Source: Hymenobacter artigasi (GTDB lineage Bacteria; Bacteroidota; Bacteroidia; Cytophagales; Hymenobacteraceae). Taken from it: 64,000 nt of DNA. The position numbers and the translations under genes were made by a program. Within the stretch, counting starts at the first letter, position 1. Every line of letters starts with the position of its first letter. The stretch is taken from NCBI RefSeq assembly GCF_012275535.1, contig NZ_JAAVTK010000003.1, forward strand, positions 417,350 through 481,349, given 5' to 3'. Of the stretch, positions 35,345 through 44,311 are shown one piece after another. The notes under the pieces were generated by a model. That model saw nothing but the letters and a program-made list of their open reading frames with translations. It was not told where the DNA came from and did no database searches.

Positions 35345-36244
35345 ATGATGAAACGCATACCTTTTCTCGCTTTAGTCTTTCTGTTGCTGTTGCCAGCGCT
35401 AAGCTGGGCGCAGGAAAATCGCATTACGGGCCGCGTCGTGGATGCCAAAACCAAAGACCCGGTTCCGTTCGCCTCCATTGGCCTGCGTGAAGAGGGTACC
35501 GGGGCACTCACGAACGAATACGGCTATTTTCAGCTGGCCGGCCTCGAGAAAACCAGCCAGGATTCCCTTATCGTGATGACGCTCGGCTACGAGCGCAGCG
35601 CCGTGTTCATTAAGCGCGGCAGCACCGAAGACCTCATCATCGAGCTGAAAAAGCGCGTCATTGAGCTGTCCAACGTGACCGTGAAGGGCGGCAAGCTCAA
35701 AAACCTGGAGCTGGGCTCGAAGTCGAACAACCCTGGCGAGGGCATGATTCAGGGCCTGCCGGGCTCGCAGTACGCTTTCTTCGTGAAGAACGACAAGCAG
35801 AAGAAGCTGGGCAACGTGCGCACCGTGTCCTTTTACATCGGCGAAAACGGCTTCCCCCGCGAGCCCTTCCGCGTCCGCATCTATAAGGCCGACGGCAACT
35901 ACAACGCCCCCAACACCGACCTGCTCACCGAAAACGTGGTGGTTTCGGCCGCCCGGGGTGGCGAGTGGTACACCATCGACCTGAGTACCTACAACATTCC
36001 GGCGCCGGAGGAAGGCTTTTTCGTGGCCATGGAGTGGATTGTGGGCGGCGACAAGTTCTACACCACCAACTTCATGGACAACTACACGCCCTACGGCCAG
36101 ATTATGCGTCCCACCTTCGAGTACAAGGAAAGCCGCACCTGGAGCTACACCATCGGCAAGGGCTGGAACCTGCTGACGCTGGCCAACGGCCAGGGCCGCC
36201 GCTACAATGCTATGATTAAGGCCGAAGTAGACATGATTAAGTAA
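35345..36244 (+). CDS. CarboxypepD_reg-domain surface protein (copy 2)
   Basis: The start is at ATG 35345 or 35348 (MMKRIPFLALVFLLLLPALS); a TTG further up is less likely. About 299 residues with a signal peptide cut after AQ, a carboxypeptidase-regulatory-like domain (ITGRVVDAKTKDPVPFASIG, GALTNEYGYFQLAGL) and the same C-terminal domain as copy 1 (GEGMIQGLPGSQYAFFVKND, MDNYTPYGQIMRPTFEYKES). The regulatory domain has diverged more than the C-terminal domain, which suggests that the latter is under stronger constraint. It converges on hydrolase copy 2. Confidence 0.86.
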   Translation: MMKRIPFLALVFLLLLPALSWAQENRITGRVVDAKTKDPVPFASIGLREEGTGALTNEYGYFQLAGLEKTSQDSLIVMTLGYERSAVFIKRGSTEDLIIELKKRVIELSNVTVKGGKLKNLELGSKSNNPGEGMIQGLPGSQYAFFVKNDKQKKLGNVRTVSFYIGENGFPREPFRVRIYKADGNYNAPNTDLLTENVVVSAARGGEWYTIDLSTYNIPAPEEGFFVAMEWIVGGDKFYTTNFMDNYTPYGQIMRPTFEYKESRTWSYTIGKGWNLLTLANGQGRRYNAMIKAEVDMIK

Positions 36245-36304
36245 ATCACTGATTGCCGCGGATTAACCGTGATTTCGCTGATTTTTTTTGGGCATTATCC
36301 TAAC

Positions 36305-36336
36305 AAAAAAAGCCCGGCTCAAGCCGGGCTTTTTTT
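36305..36336. terminator. Bidirectional rho-independent terminator
   Basis: AAAAAAAGCCCGGCT-CA-AGCCGGGCTTTTTTT, a perfect stem with A/T tails about 60 nt downstream of CarboxypepD_reg copy 2. Confidence 0.88.
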
Positions 36337-36454
36337 GTTGAGTAGTCAGTCAGTAATCGGCAGCCAGACAGAAATCAATTGACTGATTTTTAGATAGATG
36401 AAGCCTGATTACAGACTACCTACTTAAGTACTTGTGCAAAACCACTCGGATGCT

Positions 36455-36549
36455 CCGGTCGGACCGCCCCAGGCGGTCCGACCGGTTGTCGTGAGAACGA
36501 AATCGGGCCTGCCGGTCGGACTGCCTGGGGCAGTCGGACCGGCAGGCCC
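36455..36549. repeat. Pair of related hairpins, family G
   Basis: Hairpin 1: CCGGTCGGACCGCC (36455-36468) with its complement at 36472-36485. Hairpin 2: 21-bp arms 36505-36525 and 36529-36549 (GGGCCTGCCGGTCGGACTGC...) with a TGG loop. Both share GGTCGGAC-GCC-type words, as does the element at 40931-41036. Confidence 0.88.
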
Positions 36550-36652
36550 GAATCGCATACGGTTGCTTATGCTTGGCTACCTACTACCCATCCCGTTATC
36601 GGGCGAATCATTCAATCAGTGAAATCACGGTTAATCCGCGCTAATCAGTGAT

Positions 36653-38077
36653 TTACTTTTTGGCCTGCGCCACAATCCATTCCCGGATGGTTTCCTCGGC
36701 TTCGGGCGAGAAGTTGGGCTGGAGCTGGCCGTTGACAATCGGCCACTTGCTTGGGTCGGGCTGAAAAAGGTGGTTGACGCCCACCAGCTTCTTAGCCGTG
36801 ATGTTCTTGTTGTTTTTCAAGCCCTTGGTGAGGACCGTCATGTTGGCATCGGCGTTGATGGTGAGGTCGGAAGTGCCGTTGAGCAGCAATACGGGGCAGT
36901 TGACGGCCGACAGCTTTTCGAGCGGGTTGAACGCCAGGAAGTAGCGGTAGCGGGCCGAAGTCATTTCGGCGGCGCTGGCCTGGGCCGTGGCGTTGTCGAT
37001 GGCGGCATTGTTCTGCTTCAGCATGTTGGCCACAATGGCCTGGGCCTGGGCATTGTCGGTGGTCTGCCGGATGATTTCGAGCATGGCCTGCTGGCGCTTG
37101 GTAGCCGCCTCAATCTGCGACGCATCGGTGCCCAAGGTGCGTAGCGTGGTGGCTTGCTGCTGCACCACAATGTCGCGACCGGGCAGGCCATAGGCGGCCA
37201 GCGTGACCACAAAAGCAGGGGGCAAGGGCTGAGCCGCCGCCAGCAGGGCCACGTTGCCGCCCTCGCCGTGGCCCACTAGGCCCAGGTGCGAAAGGTCAAT
37301 TTCGGGGCGGGTACGCAGGAAATTGAGGCCGGCCTGGGCATCGCTCACCAGGTCGTCGGTAGTGACAGCAGGGGTGCCGCCGGACTTGCCCACGCCCCGG
37401 TCGTCGAAGCGCAGCACGGCCACGCCGCGGCGGGTGAGGTAGTCGGCGAGCTGGCCCAGCGGGGCGAAGTCGCCCACGGTGCCGTCGCGGTCGTGCGGGC
37501 CGCTATCGCTGAGCAGCACCACCGCCGGAAACGGCCCCGGCCCGGCCGGAATGGTGAGCATGCCGCTGAGGCGGGCGTTCACGGTCAGGTTGCTGAACGT
37601 GGCTTCTTCCTCGCGGTAGGGCGGCGTGAGGCGCACGTTTTTGGCATTCATGGCCGGCATTGCGCTGAAGGTGAGCGTCATGGGCACTTTGAAGCCGGGC
37701 GACTGCCAGATACCAGCCATCTGCTTGCCATCGGCCGAGACGCGGCCCACGAAGCGGGTGGCGGCTTCCTCAGCATATAAGCGCACGGTATCGCCTTTGA
37801 TTTCGGTTTTCACGCTCATGCGGCTCACCTTCTGGAGCGGCACGTCGAGGGTGCAGTAATATTCACCGCCAGCGAGTTTCACGAAGCGAAAAATGACTTC
37901 GAGCTGGCCGCCGGGCACTTTTAGCGGGCCCTTCCAAAAGCCGTCGAGGGGCGGCACGTCGGCCACCGCTACCGGGGCCGGTTGGGCATGGGAAATGGCG
38001 TGCGCAGAAACCGCCAGTACCAAGCAGAGAAGGACGCTGCAGAAGAAGCGAAGGGAACAGAACGTATTGGTTTTCAT
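36653..38077 (-). CDS. Exported alpha/beta hydrolase-fold protein lacking the nucleophile serine (copy 2)
   Basis: 474 residues with a signal peptide (MKTNTFCSLRFFCSVLLCLV region), the same N-terminal beta domain (GFWKGPLKVPGGQLEVIFRF, PLQKVSRMSVKTE) and hydrolase domain (LTIPAGPGPFPAVVLLSDSG, FDDRGVGKSGG). The nucleophile elbow is GHGEG (269-273), again with Gly instead of Ser at position 271. The His (GVNHLFQPD) and a possible acid (NGTSDLTINAD) remain. Loss of Ser in both paralogues means it predates the duplication. The gene converges on CarboxypepD_reg copy 2. Confidence 0.85.
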   Translation of the reverse strand: MKTNTFCSLRFFCSVLLCLVLAVSAHAISHAQPAPVAVADVPPLDGFWKGPLKVPGGQLEVIFRFVKLAGGEYYCTLDVPLQKVSRMSVKTEIKGDTVRLYAEEAATRFVGRVSADGKQMAGIWQSPGFKVPMTLTFSAMPAMNAKNVRLTPPYREEEATFSNLTVNARLSGMLTIPAGPGPFPAVVLLSDSGPHDRDGTVGDFAPLGQLADYLTRRGVAVLRFDDRGVGKSGGTPAVTTDDLVSDAQAGLNFLRTRPEIDLSHLGLVGHGEGGNVALLAAAQPLPPAFVVTLAAYGLPGRDIVVQQQATTLRTLGTDASQIEAATKRQQAMLEIIRQTTDNAQAQAIVANMLKQNNAAIDNATAQASAAEMTSARYRYFLAFNPLEKLSAVNCPVLLLNGTSDLTINADANMTVLTKGLKNNKNITAKKLVGVNHLFQPDPSKWPIVNGQLQPNFSPEAEETIREWIVAQAKK

Positions 38078-38297
38078 ATTACTTAAAGAGCGTCACAAAG
38101 CTCTGGGCCACCCCAAAGGTATTCCGGGCACATTACACCAGCTGTAAAGTAGCAAAATAAATACCTTGCCAACATTACGCGCGCGCCCCGCTGAGCAAAA
38201 AAATTACTTGTTTTGGCGTTGAACAGGGAAACTTGTCGGATGAATCCGGCAGACTATTTCACATTGGGAAAAGCAGTAAGCGGGCAACGCGCCCCGC

Positions 38298-40865
38298 TTA
38301 TTCGCTCACAAATACCCGCTTCACCCGCTCGCTCACGCTGGTGAGCAGCTCGTAGGCAATGGTGCCGATGCGGGCGGCCAGCTCCGGCAGCGGCAATCCT
38401 TCGCCAAAAAGCAGCGCCACATCGCCGGCCCGCGCGGCCGGGATGTTCGTTACATCTACCATGCACATATCCATGCACACCGAGCCCACCAGCGGGGCCG
38501 CCTGGCCGTGGATGAGCACCGTGCCCGCGCCGTTGCCAAAGCGACGGTCGTAGCCATCGGCGTAGCCAATGGCCAGCGTGGCAATGCGGCGCTCGGCGGC
38601 GGCGGCGGTACCCCGGCGGCCGTAGCCTACGGTGGTGCCGGCGGGCAGGGTCTTAATCTGGGAAATGGTGGTGCGCAGCTGGCTCACGGGGCGCAGGACG
38701 GCGGGGTCGGCGGTGTTGCTGGCATCCACACCGTAGAGGCCGATGCCGAGGCGCACCATGTTGAACTGCGCCGCCGGGAAGCGCAGGATGCCAGCCGAGT
38801 TCAGGGCGTGCTTGAGCACGGAGTGGCCTAGGGCGGCCTCCAGGGCGGTGGTCATGCGGCGGAAGGCGGCCAGCTGCTCGTGGGTGAAATCGTCGTGGCC
38901 GGACTCATCGGCGGCGGCAAGGTGGGTCATCATGCTGGCCACGGGCAGACGGGCGGCGTGCTGGCGCAGGCGGGCGGCCAGGGCGGGCAGGTCGGCTTCG
39001 TCGAAGCCGAGGCGGCGCATACCGGTATCGAGCTTGAGGTGGATTTTGGGGGTGAGAAGCGGGCTTTCGGCGGGAATATCGAATGTGGCCAGGTACTCGT
39101 CCAGCATCTCCAGGGAGTAGATTTCGGGCTCGAGGCGATAGCGGCGCAGGGTTTCGAAGCTGTCCGGGGCGGCGTTCATCACCATGATGGGCAGGCTGAT
39201 GCCGGCTTCGCGCAGGGCGATGCCTTCGTCGGCGTAGGCCACGGCCAGGTAGTCAGCGCGCTGAAACTCCAGCAAGCTGGCTACTTCGTAGGAGCCCGCG
39301 CCGTAGGCAAAGGCCTTCACCATAACCATGAGCTTGGTGCCGGGGCTCAGCTGGCGACGGTAGTACTGCAGGTTGTGGCTGAGGGCGTCGAGGTTGACTT
39401 CGAGCACGGTGCCATGCTGCTGGGCCTGCAAAGCGGCCACAATGCGCTCGAAGCCGAAGCGCCGTGCTCCTTTGATGAGGATGGTTTCGTGGGCAAAATC
39501 AGTGGGATTAAGCTGGGCGAGGAAGGCTTCGGTGGTCGGGAAGGTTTGAATTAAAAATGAAGCCGGGTCTGTCGAAGCATCAGCGCCAGATGGAGTCGAC
39601 CCAGGCTCAATTTTTAATTCCCTCGAAATTTCCTCCCCGATGCCCACCAGACGGCTCACGCCCGCCGCAGGCAGTAGGGCGGCCACGCGGGCATACAGCT
39701 CGGGGCTGCTCAGGCCCGATTCGAGCACATCGCTGAGAATGAGGGTGCGGCGACCGGGGCGGCTCTGCCGGGCCAGGGCATTGAGGGCCAGGGCCAAGCC
39801 GGCGAGGTCGTTATTATAGGTATCGTCGAGCAGGTAGGAATCGTGGCGGCCGAGCTTCATTTCCAGGCGCATGGCTACCGGGTGCAGGCGCAGCAGTCGG
39901 CGCTGAATCTCGGCAGGCTCTACCTGCCGGTGCAAGAGCACGGCCAGGCAGTGCAGCGCGTTTTCGATGGACGGCTCATCGGCGAAGGGCAGCGTGAATT
40001 CGGCGGTGAGGCCGGGAGCGGGGTAATCGGCGCGCAGGCGGGTGGTATTGGCGGGGCTGCTGGCTTCGGTGGTGAAGCGTACGTCGGCGGGCGGTGTGGG
40101 CAGGCGCGTCCAGCTAAAGCCCGGGAGCTGCAGGGCTACTACGGCGGCCCGCACCAGGGGCTGGTCGGCGCAGTAAAACAGCCGTTGAAAATCAGCACCT
40201 TGGAACAGCGTCAGTTTTTCCAGCAGCTTCTGTTCCTCAGAGGCAAAACCGGCGTCGTGAGCCGTGCCGAGGTTGGTGAAAATTCCCTCGGTGGGCCGAA
40301 TGATGCGGGCCAGCCGGGCCATCTCTCCTACTTCGGATATGCCGGCTTCAAAAATCCCCAGCGTGTGGCGCTCGGGGTTCAGCTCCCACACGCTAAGCGG
40401 CACGCCCACCTGCGAGTTGTAGGAGCGCGGCGAGCGGCAAATATCCTCGTCGGGGCTCAGCAGCTGGGCCAGCCATTCCTTCACAATGGTTTTGCCGTTG
40501 GAGCCGGTGATGCCCAGGACGGGGGCCGTGAACTGCGCCCGGTGGGCGGCCGCCAGCGCCTGCAAAGCGGCCAGCGGACTGACAACCTCCATAATCCCAG
40601 CCTCGGGGTAGGCGGCGAGGCCACCGGGCAGGGCAATATTTTCCTCCACGAAAAACAGGCGCACGCCCTGGGCGTAGAGGTCGTGCAGGTAGCGGTGGCC
40701 GTCGTGGCTGGGCCCGCGCAGGGCGAAGAAGGCCGCCCCAACGGGCAGGTCGGCCCGGCGGCTATCGAGCAGCAGGTGGCGCACGGTGGCCGAGGCATCG
40801 GCGGGCGCCTGCCGTAGGTGGCCGGAAACGCGGGCGGACAGGTCGAGGAAGCGGGGGAAAGACAT
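38298..40865 (-). CDS. murF-alr: Bifunctional MurF-alanine racemase
   Basis: I start at ATG 40865 (MSFPRFLDLSARV); a GACCTTTG box, one mismatch from consensus, ends 7 nt before it. About 855 residues. The N-terminal half is MurF (UDP-MurNAc-tripeptide:D-Ala-D-Ala ligase) with the ATP loop GITGSNGKT, EAGISEVGEMARLA and LLDDTYNNDLAGLALALNAL. The C-terminal half is a PLP alanine racemase with the lysine in VMVKAFAYGAGSYE and TVGYGRRGTAAA. The fusion couples D-Ala supply to its addition to peptidoglycan precursor and is characteristic of Bacteroidota. Confidence 0.95.
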   Translation of the reverse strand: MSFPRFLDLSARVSGHLRQAPADASATVRHLLLDSRRADLPVGAAFFALRGPSHDGHRYLHDLYAQGVRLFFVEENIALPGGLAAYPEAGIMEVVSPLAALQALAAAHRAQFTAPVLGITGSNGKTIVKEWLAQLLSPDEDICRSPRSYNSQVGVPLSVWELNPERHTLGIFEAGISEVGEMARLARIIRPTEGIFTNLGTAHDAGFASEEQKLLEKLTLFQGADFQRLFYCADQPLVRAAVVALQLPGFSWTRLPTPPADVRFTTEASSPANTTRLRADYPAPGLTAEFTLPFADEPSIENALHCLAVLLHRQVEPAEIQRRLLRLHPVAMRLEMKLGRHDSYLLDDTYNNDLAGLALALNALARQSRPGRRTLILSDVLESGLSSPELYARVAALLPAAGVSRLVGIGEEISRELKIEPGSTPSGADASTDPASFLIQTFPTTEAFLAQLNPTDFAHETILIKGARRFGFERIVAALQAQQHGTVLEVNLDALSHNLQYYRRQLSPGTKLMVMVKAFAYGAGSYEVASLLEFQRADYLAVAYADEGIALREAGISLPIMVMNAAPDSFETLRRYRLEPEIYSLEMLDEYLATFDIPAESPLLTPKIHLKLDTGMRRLGFDEADLPALAARLRQHAARLPVASMMTHLAAADESGHDDFTHEQLAAFRRMTTALEAALGHSVLKHALNSAGILRFPAAQFNMVRLGIGLYGVDASNTADPAVLRPVSQLRTTISQIKTLPAGTTVGYGRRGTAAAAERRIATLAIGYADGYDRRFGNGAGTVLIHGQAAPLVGSVCMDMCMVDVTNIPAARAGDVALLFGEGLPLPELAARIGTIAYELLTSVSERVKRVFVSE

Positions 40866-40930
40866 GATGCCGCAAAGGTCCGGCAAAAAACGGCGTGGCC
40901 TTTCACGGAATTGTTTACTATCGAACGGCG

Positions 40931-41036
40931 GTTGCGCCAGTCAGACTGCCCTAGGCGGTCTGACCGGTTGAAGCAAGCACGGTTTCACCCCAACGACAAC
41001 CGGTCAGACCGCCTAGGGCGGTCAGACCGGCGCAAC
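40931..41036. repeat. Palindromic element, family G, 40-bp arms
   Basis: Arms 40931-40970 and 40997-41036 with three mismatches. Each arm is itself a near-palindrome around CCTAGG (GACCGCCCTAGGCGGTC type), so several alternative folds are possible. It is the only element in the 40866-41220 gap. The rest of the gap is the murF-alr promoter and, toward 41220, the M16 promoter. Confidence 0.88.
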
Positions 41037-41220
41037 GGTCCCGCATTTGGGTGAGGGCAAACAAAAATGGCGCGGGCCGCGCCGGAGACAACCGCGGCGC
41101 ACGTCGGCGCATCTGGGTTGCGGAGGCTATATCGCAGGAGCTTAGCACCTACGCGGCCAAGGTATTGCCCAATATTTTGTAAATCGAATACATGTTCTTC
41201 CACTTTACACCTTTTTGCCG

Positions 41221-42663
41221 ATGAGACAGTTACCTAAACTTTGCCGCAGCTTGCTGTGGGGGCCGGCCGTAGCGCTGGCGCTGGGCGCGTGCAGCCAGCA
41301 GGCCACTTCCGTGGTCACGGCGCCGGCCAGCCCGGCGGCGCCCATGGCGGCCGCGCCCGCGCCCGCCGGGCCAGCTTTCGAGATTCCGGTGGAATACTAC
41401 ACCCTGCCAAACGGGCTGCGCGTGGTGCTCTCGCCCGACCACACCGCGCCCACGGCCACGGTGGCGGCGTACTACGCGGTGGGCTTCCGGACGGAGCCGC
41501 GCGACCGCACGGGCTTTGCGCATTTGTTTGAACACCTGATGTTTCAGGGCTCGCAGAACCTGGGCAAGGCCGAGTTTATTCAACTGATTCAGAAGAACGG
41601 CGGGGCGCTGAACGGCTCCACGCGGTTCGACTTCACGAACTACTTTGAGGTGGTGCCGAGCAACAAGCTCGAAACCATTTTGTGGGCCGAGGCCGACCGG
41701 ATGCGCGGCCTGGCCATCAGCCAAAGCAACCTGACCAACCAGCAGGGCGTGGTGAAAAGCGAGGTGCGGGTGAACGTGCTCAACCAGCCCTACGGCGGCT
41801 TCCCGTGGCTCGACATGCCCCAGAAGGCCAACAAGAACTGAAACAACGCCCACAATTTTTACGGCGACCTCAAGGACCTGGACGCCGCCAACCTGGCCGA
41901 CACCAAGGCGTTTTTCAAGACGTACTACGCTCCCAACAACGCCGTGTTGGCCGTGGTGGGCGATTTTGAGCCCGCCGAGGCCAAGGCCTGGGTGGAGAAA
42001 TACTACGGCAATATCCCCAGCGCCACGCCGCCGCCCAAGCCCGACCTCACCGAGCCGCGCCAAGAGCAGGAGCAGCGGTTTTCGAAGGACGACAAGCTGG
42101 CCAGCAAGCCCGCGCTGGCCTTCGCCTACCACATGCCCGAGCGCAACACGCCCGAATACTACGCCCTGATAATGCTCGACCAGATTCTGCTGCAGGGCAA
42201 CGACAGCCGCCTCTACCAAGCCCTGGTGCAAAAGCGCGGCTACTCCGACGGCGTGAGCGGCGGCATCAATTCCGACCTCGGCAACCAGTTTAACTACAAC
42301 GGGCCAATGCTGTGGATGGGCAGCATCATTTATGACCCCAGCGTGCAGGCCGACTCGGTGGTGAGCGTGCTCGACCAGGAAATCAGCCGCCTGGCCAAAA
42401 CGGGCATCGACCAGGCCACGCTGGACCTGGCGATGGTGAAAATCCGCTCCGCTTTTTACGACCAGCTGAGCGGGTCCGACAACTTTGGGCGGGCCGACCT
42501 ATTGGCCGCGTTCGCGCTGTTCGACAACGACCCGGCGCGCATTAACCGCATCGAGGGCGAGTTCCGCAAGGTGACGCCCGAGCTGATGCAGAAGACCATT
42601 CGCGAGTACCTGCGGCCCGGCAACCGGACCATTATCACCGTCAATCCGCTGGCCAAGAGCTAG
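41221..42663 (+). pseudogene. M16 zinc peptidase gene interrupted by an in-frame UGA
   Basis: The frame opens at ATG 41221 with a lipoprotein-like leader (LALGACSQQ), contains the inverted zinc motif HLFEH (101-105), then stops at TGA 41839-41841 (codon 207). The very next codon resumes the same frame and family (NNAHNFYGDLKDLDAANLAD) to 42663, 480 codons in all. Other M16 proteins of this group have Trp just before the NAHNFYGD segment, so a single TGG to TGA change is the simplest reading: nonsense mutation, sequencing error or read-through. The second fragment could restart at 41944. The companion subunit follows 22 nt later and looks intact. Confidence 0.85.
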
Positions 42664-42685
42664 CCCAGACTCCTACTCTTTCGCC

Positions 42686-44143
42686 ATGAACAAGCTGATT
42701 ATCGGGCTACTAGGTGCCGCCCTCATTGCCACCGCCGCCGCAGATGCCCAGGCCCAGAAGCCAAAAGCCAAGTCCAAAACGCCGACCCGGCCCGCCGCCG
42801 CCACGCCGGCAGCACCCAAGGAAAACCCGCCCGAAGGCAGCGCCCCGCGCGACTTTGCCCTGCCCGCCAAGGAAGAATTCACCCTCGACAATGGCCTGAA
42901 GGCCCGGCTGGTGCCCTACGGCCAGGTGCCCAAGGTGACGATGATGGTGGCCATTCAGGCCGGCAACGTGCACGAAGCCGCCGATGAAGTGGCGGTGGCC
43001 GACCTGCTGGCCAAGCTCCTGCAGGAAGGCACGGCCAGCCGGTCGGCCACCCAGCTGGCCGAGCAAGTGGCCCGCATGGGCGGCACGCTCAGTATTTCGG
43101 CCGGCCTCGACCAAACCACGCTGTGGGCCTCCTGCCTGAGCGAGTATGCGCCGCAGCTGGCCGCGCTCATGGCCGATGTGGTGCTGCACCCGGCCCTGCC
43201 CGCCTCGGAGCTGCCCCGCCTCAAAACCGACCTGAAGCGCCAGATGAACCTGGCCCGCTCTTACCCCGGCACCCAGGCCCGCCAGAAGTACTCGGCCGCC
43301 ATCTACGGCAGCCACCCCTACGGCCGCCCCCTGCCCACCGATGCCCAGCTCGACGCCCTGACCCTGGAGCAGGTGCAAAGCTTCTATAAAAACCAGTTTG
43401 GCGGCCAGCGCACCAGCGTGTACGTGGCGGGGCGGTTTGATGCGCCGGCCCTGCGCCAGGCCATCAGCAGCGCCTGGCAGGACTTCCCGCAGGGACCGGC
43501 CCCGCGCATCGAAATTGCCAAGCCGCTGACCAAGGGCGACGTGCTGACCCTGGACCGGCCCAGCGCGCCGCAGTCGACCATTGTGGTGGGCCTGCCGGCC
43601 GTGGACCCTTCCAACCCCGATTTTATCCGGCTGCGGGTGATGAACTCGCTGCTCGGCGGCTCGTTTGGTTCGCGCATCACGCGCAACATCCGGGAGGACA
43701 AAGGCTACACCTACTCGCCCTACAGCTACGTGGAAACCCACTACCGCACCGGCAACTGGACCGAAAACGCCGACGTGACCACCGCCGACACCTATAATTC
43801 GCTGCGCGAAATAATGAGCGAAGTGGAGCGCCTGCAAAAAACGCCGCCCACCGCCGAGGAATTGCAGGGCATTCAGAACTACGAGGGAGGCATGTTTGTG
43901 CTCCGCAACTCTACCCCCGGCGGCATCATCGGCCAGCTCAACACCCTCGACCTGCACGGCCTGCCCGAAACCTACCTCACCGAGCAGGTGAAAAACATCA
44001 ACGCCGTGACACCCCAGCAGGTGAGCGAAACCGCCCGCAAATACGTGCGCCCCGAAGCCATGACCGTTGTGGTGGTAGGCGATAAAAAGCAGATTGACCC
44101 GCAGCTGAAGAAGTTTCAGGCCGAGCGCAAGAAACCGCTTTAG
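42686..44143 (+). CDS. M16-family peptidase-like subunit without the zinc motif
   Basis: 485 residues: signal peptide (MNKLIIGLLGAALIATAAADAQA), a Pro/Lys/Ala-rich linker and two M16 homology halves. The position of HxxEH is occupied by VADLLAKLLQEG, so this is the non-catalytic partner. Substrate-closing features such as NSLLGGSFGSRITRNIREDKGYTY are conserved. In this arrangement the catalytic and non-catalytic subunits form a clam-shell dimer in the periplasm that degrades peptides. It follows the interrupted catalytic gene and shares its transcript; a strong terminator lies 36 nt downstream. Confidence 0.92.
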   Translation: MNKLIIGLLGAALIATAAADAQAQKPKAKSKTPTRPAAATPAAPKENPPEGSAPRDFALPAKEEFTLDNGLKARLVPYGQVPKVTMMVAIQAGNVHEAADEVAVADLLAKLLQEGTASRSATQLAEQVARMGGTLSISAGLDQTTLWASCLSEYAPQLAALMADVVLHPALPASELPRLKTDLKRQMNLARSYPGTQARQKYSAAIYGSHPYGRPLPTDAQLDALTLEQVQSFYKNQFGGQRTSVYVAGRFDAPALRQAISSAWQDFPQGPAPRIEIAKPLTKGDVLTLDRPSAPQSTIVVGLPAVDPSNPDFIRLRVMNSLLGGSFGSRITRNIREDKGYTYSPYSYVETHYRTGNWTENADVTTADTYNSLREIMSEVERLQKTPPTAEELQGIQNYEGGMFVLRNSTPGGIIGQLNTLDLHGLPETYLTEQVKNINAVTPQQVSETARKYVRPEAMTVVVVGDKKQIDPQLKKFQAERKKPL

Positions 44144-44178
44144 TGCTGGTTATCTGCTTATTTCATGCGTAATATCTT

Positions 44179-44228
44179 GTTCCTTTCCGCTGCAATTCAT
44201 AAGATTTACAGCGGAAAGGAACTTTTCT
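44179..44228 (+). terminator. Rho-independent terminator of the M16 pair
   Basis: Perfect 14-bp stem (GTTCCTTTCCGCTG, 44179-44192 with 44209-44222), 16-nt loop, then TTTTCTTT. Confidence 0.85.
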
Positions 44229-44311
44229 TTACTTCCGGTCTCCCTGTTTGGCCTGCCCTTTGCCTTGGCAGTCAGCACCTCACCCGGCTAGCTACCACCT
44301 CCGCATTAACT

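Larger units (their letters stand above)
36243..36654. repeat. Palindromic element, family F (filled-site copy)
   Basis: Arms 36243-36283 and 36614-36654 match those of copy 1 and again overlap both stop codons. The 330-nt interior contains a terminator, an imperfect palindrome (about 36341-36425, AGTAGTCAGTCAGTAATC answered by GATTACAGACTACC) and two family G hairpins. Compared with copy 1, roughly 36340-36586 is extra sequence between TTTTTGTTG and TACCCAT. Confidence 0.82.
31543..38077. repeat. Duplicated two-gene module (copies 31543-34003 and 35345-38077)
   Basis: Each copy contains, in the same order, a TAnnTTTG promoter, a plus-strand CarboxypepD_reg protein, a terminator inside a family F palindrome and a convergent minus-strand alpha/beta hydrolase. 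Stop-to-stop offset of the first genes is 3802 bases. The last ~170 residues of the surface proteins are close to identical; the hydrolases are more diverged. An OmpA gene lies between the copies and is not duplicated. Confidence 0.9.

Noticed and set aside
36455..36549. Integron attC site or phage attachment site
   Set aside because: No integrase nearby, no R-box-like ends; the hairpins match the family G element at 40931, so they are better read as members of that family.
41839..41841. Selenocysteine at the UGA of the M16 gene
   Set aside because: M16 peptidases are zinc enzymes with no selenocysteine position; homologues have Trp here and I see no SECIS-like hairpin right after the UGA.
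44165..44311. N-terminal extension of the lipoprotein at 44312
   Set aside because: It would be translated from the terminator hairpin of the preceding operon and would bury the lipobox leader.
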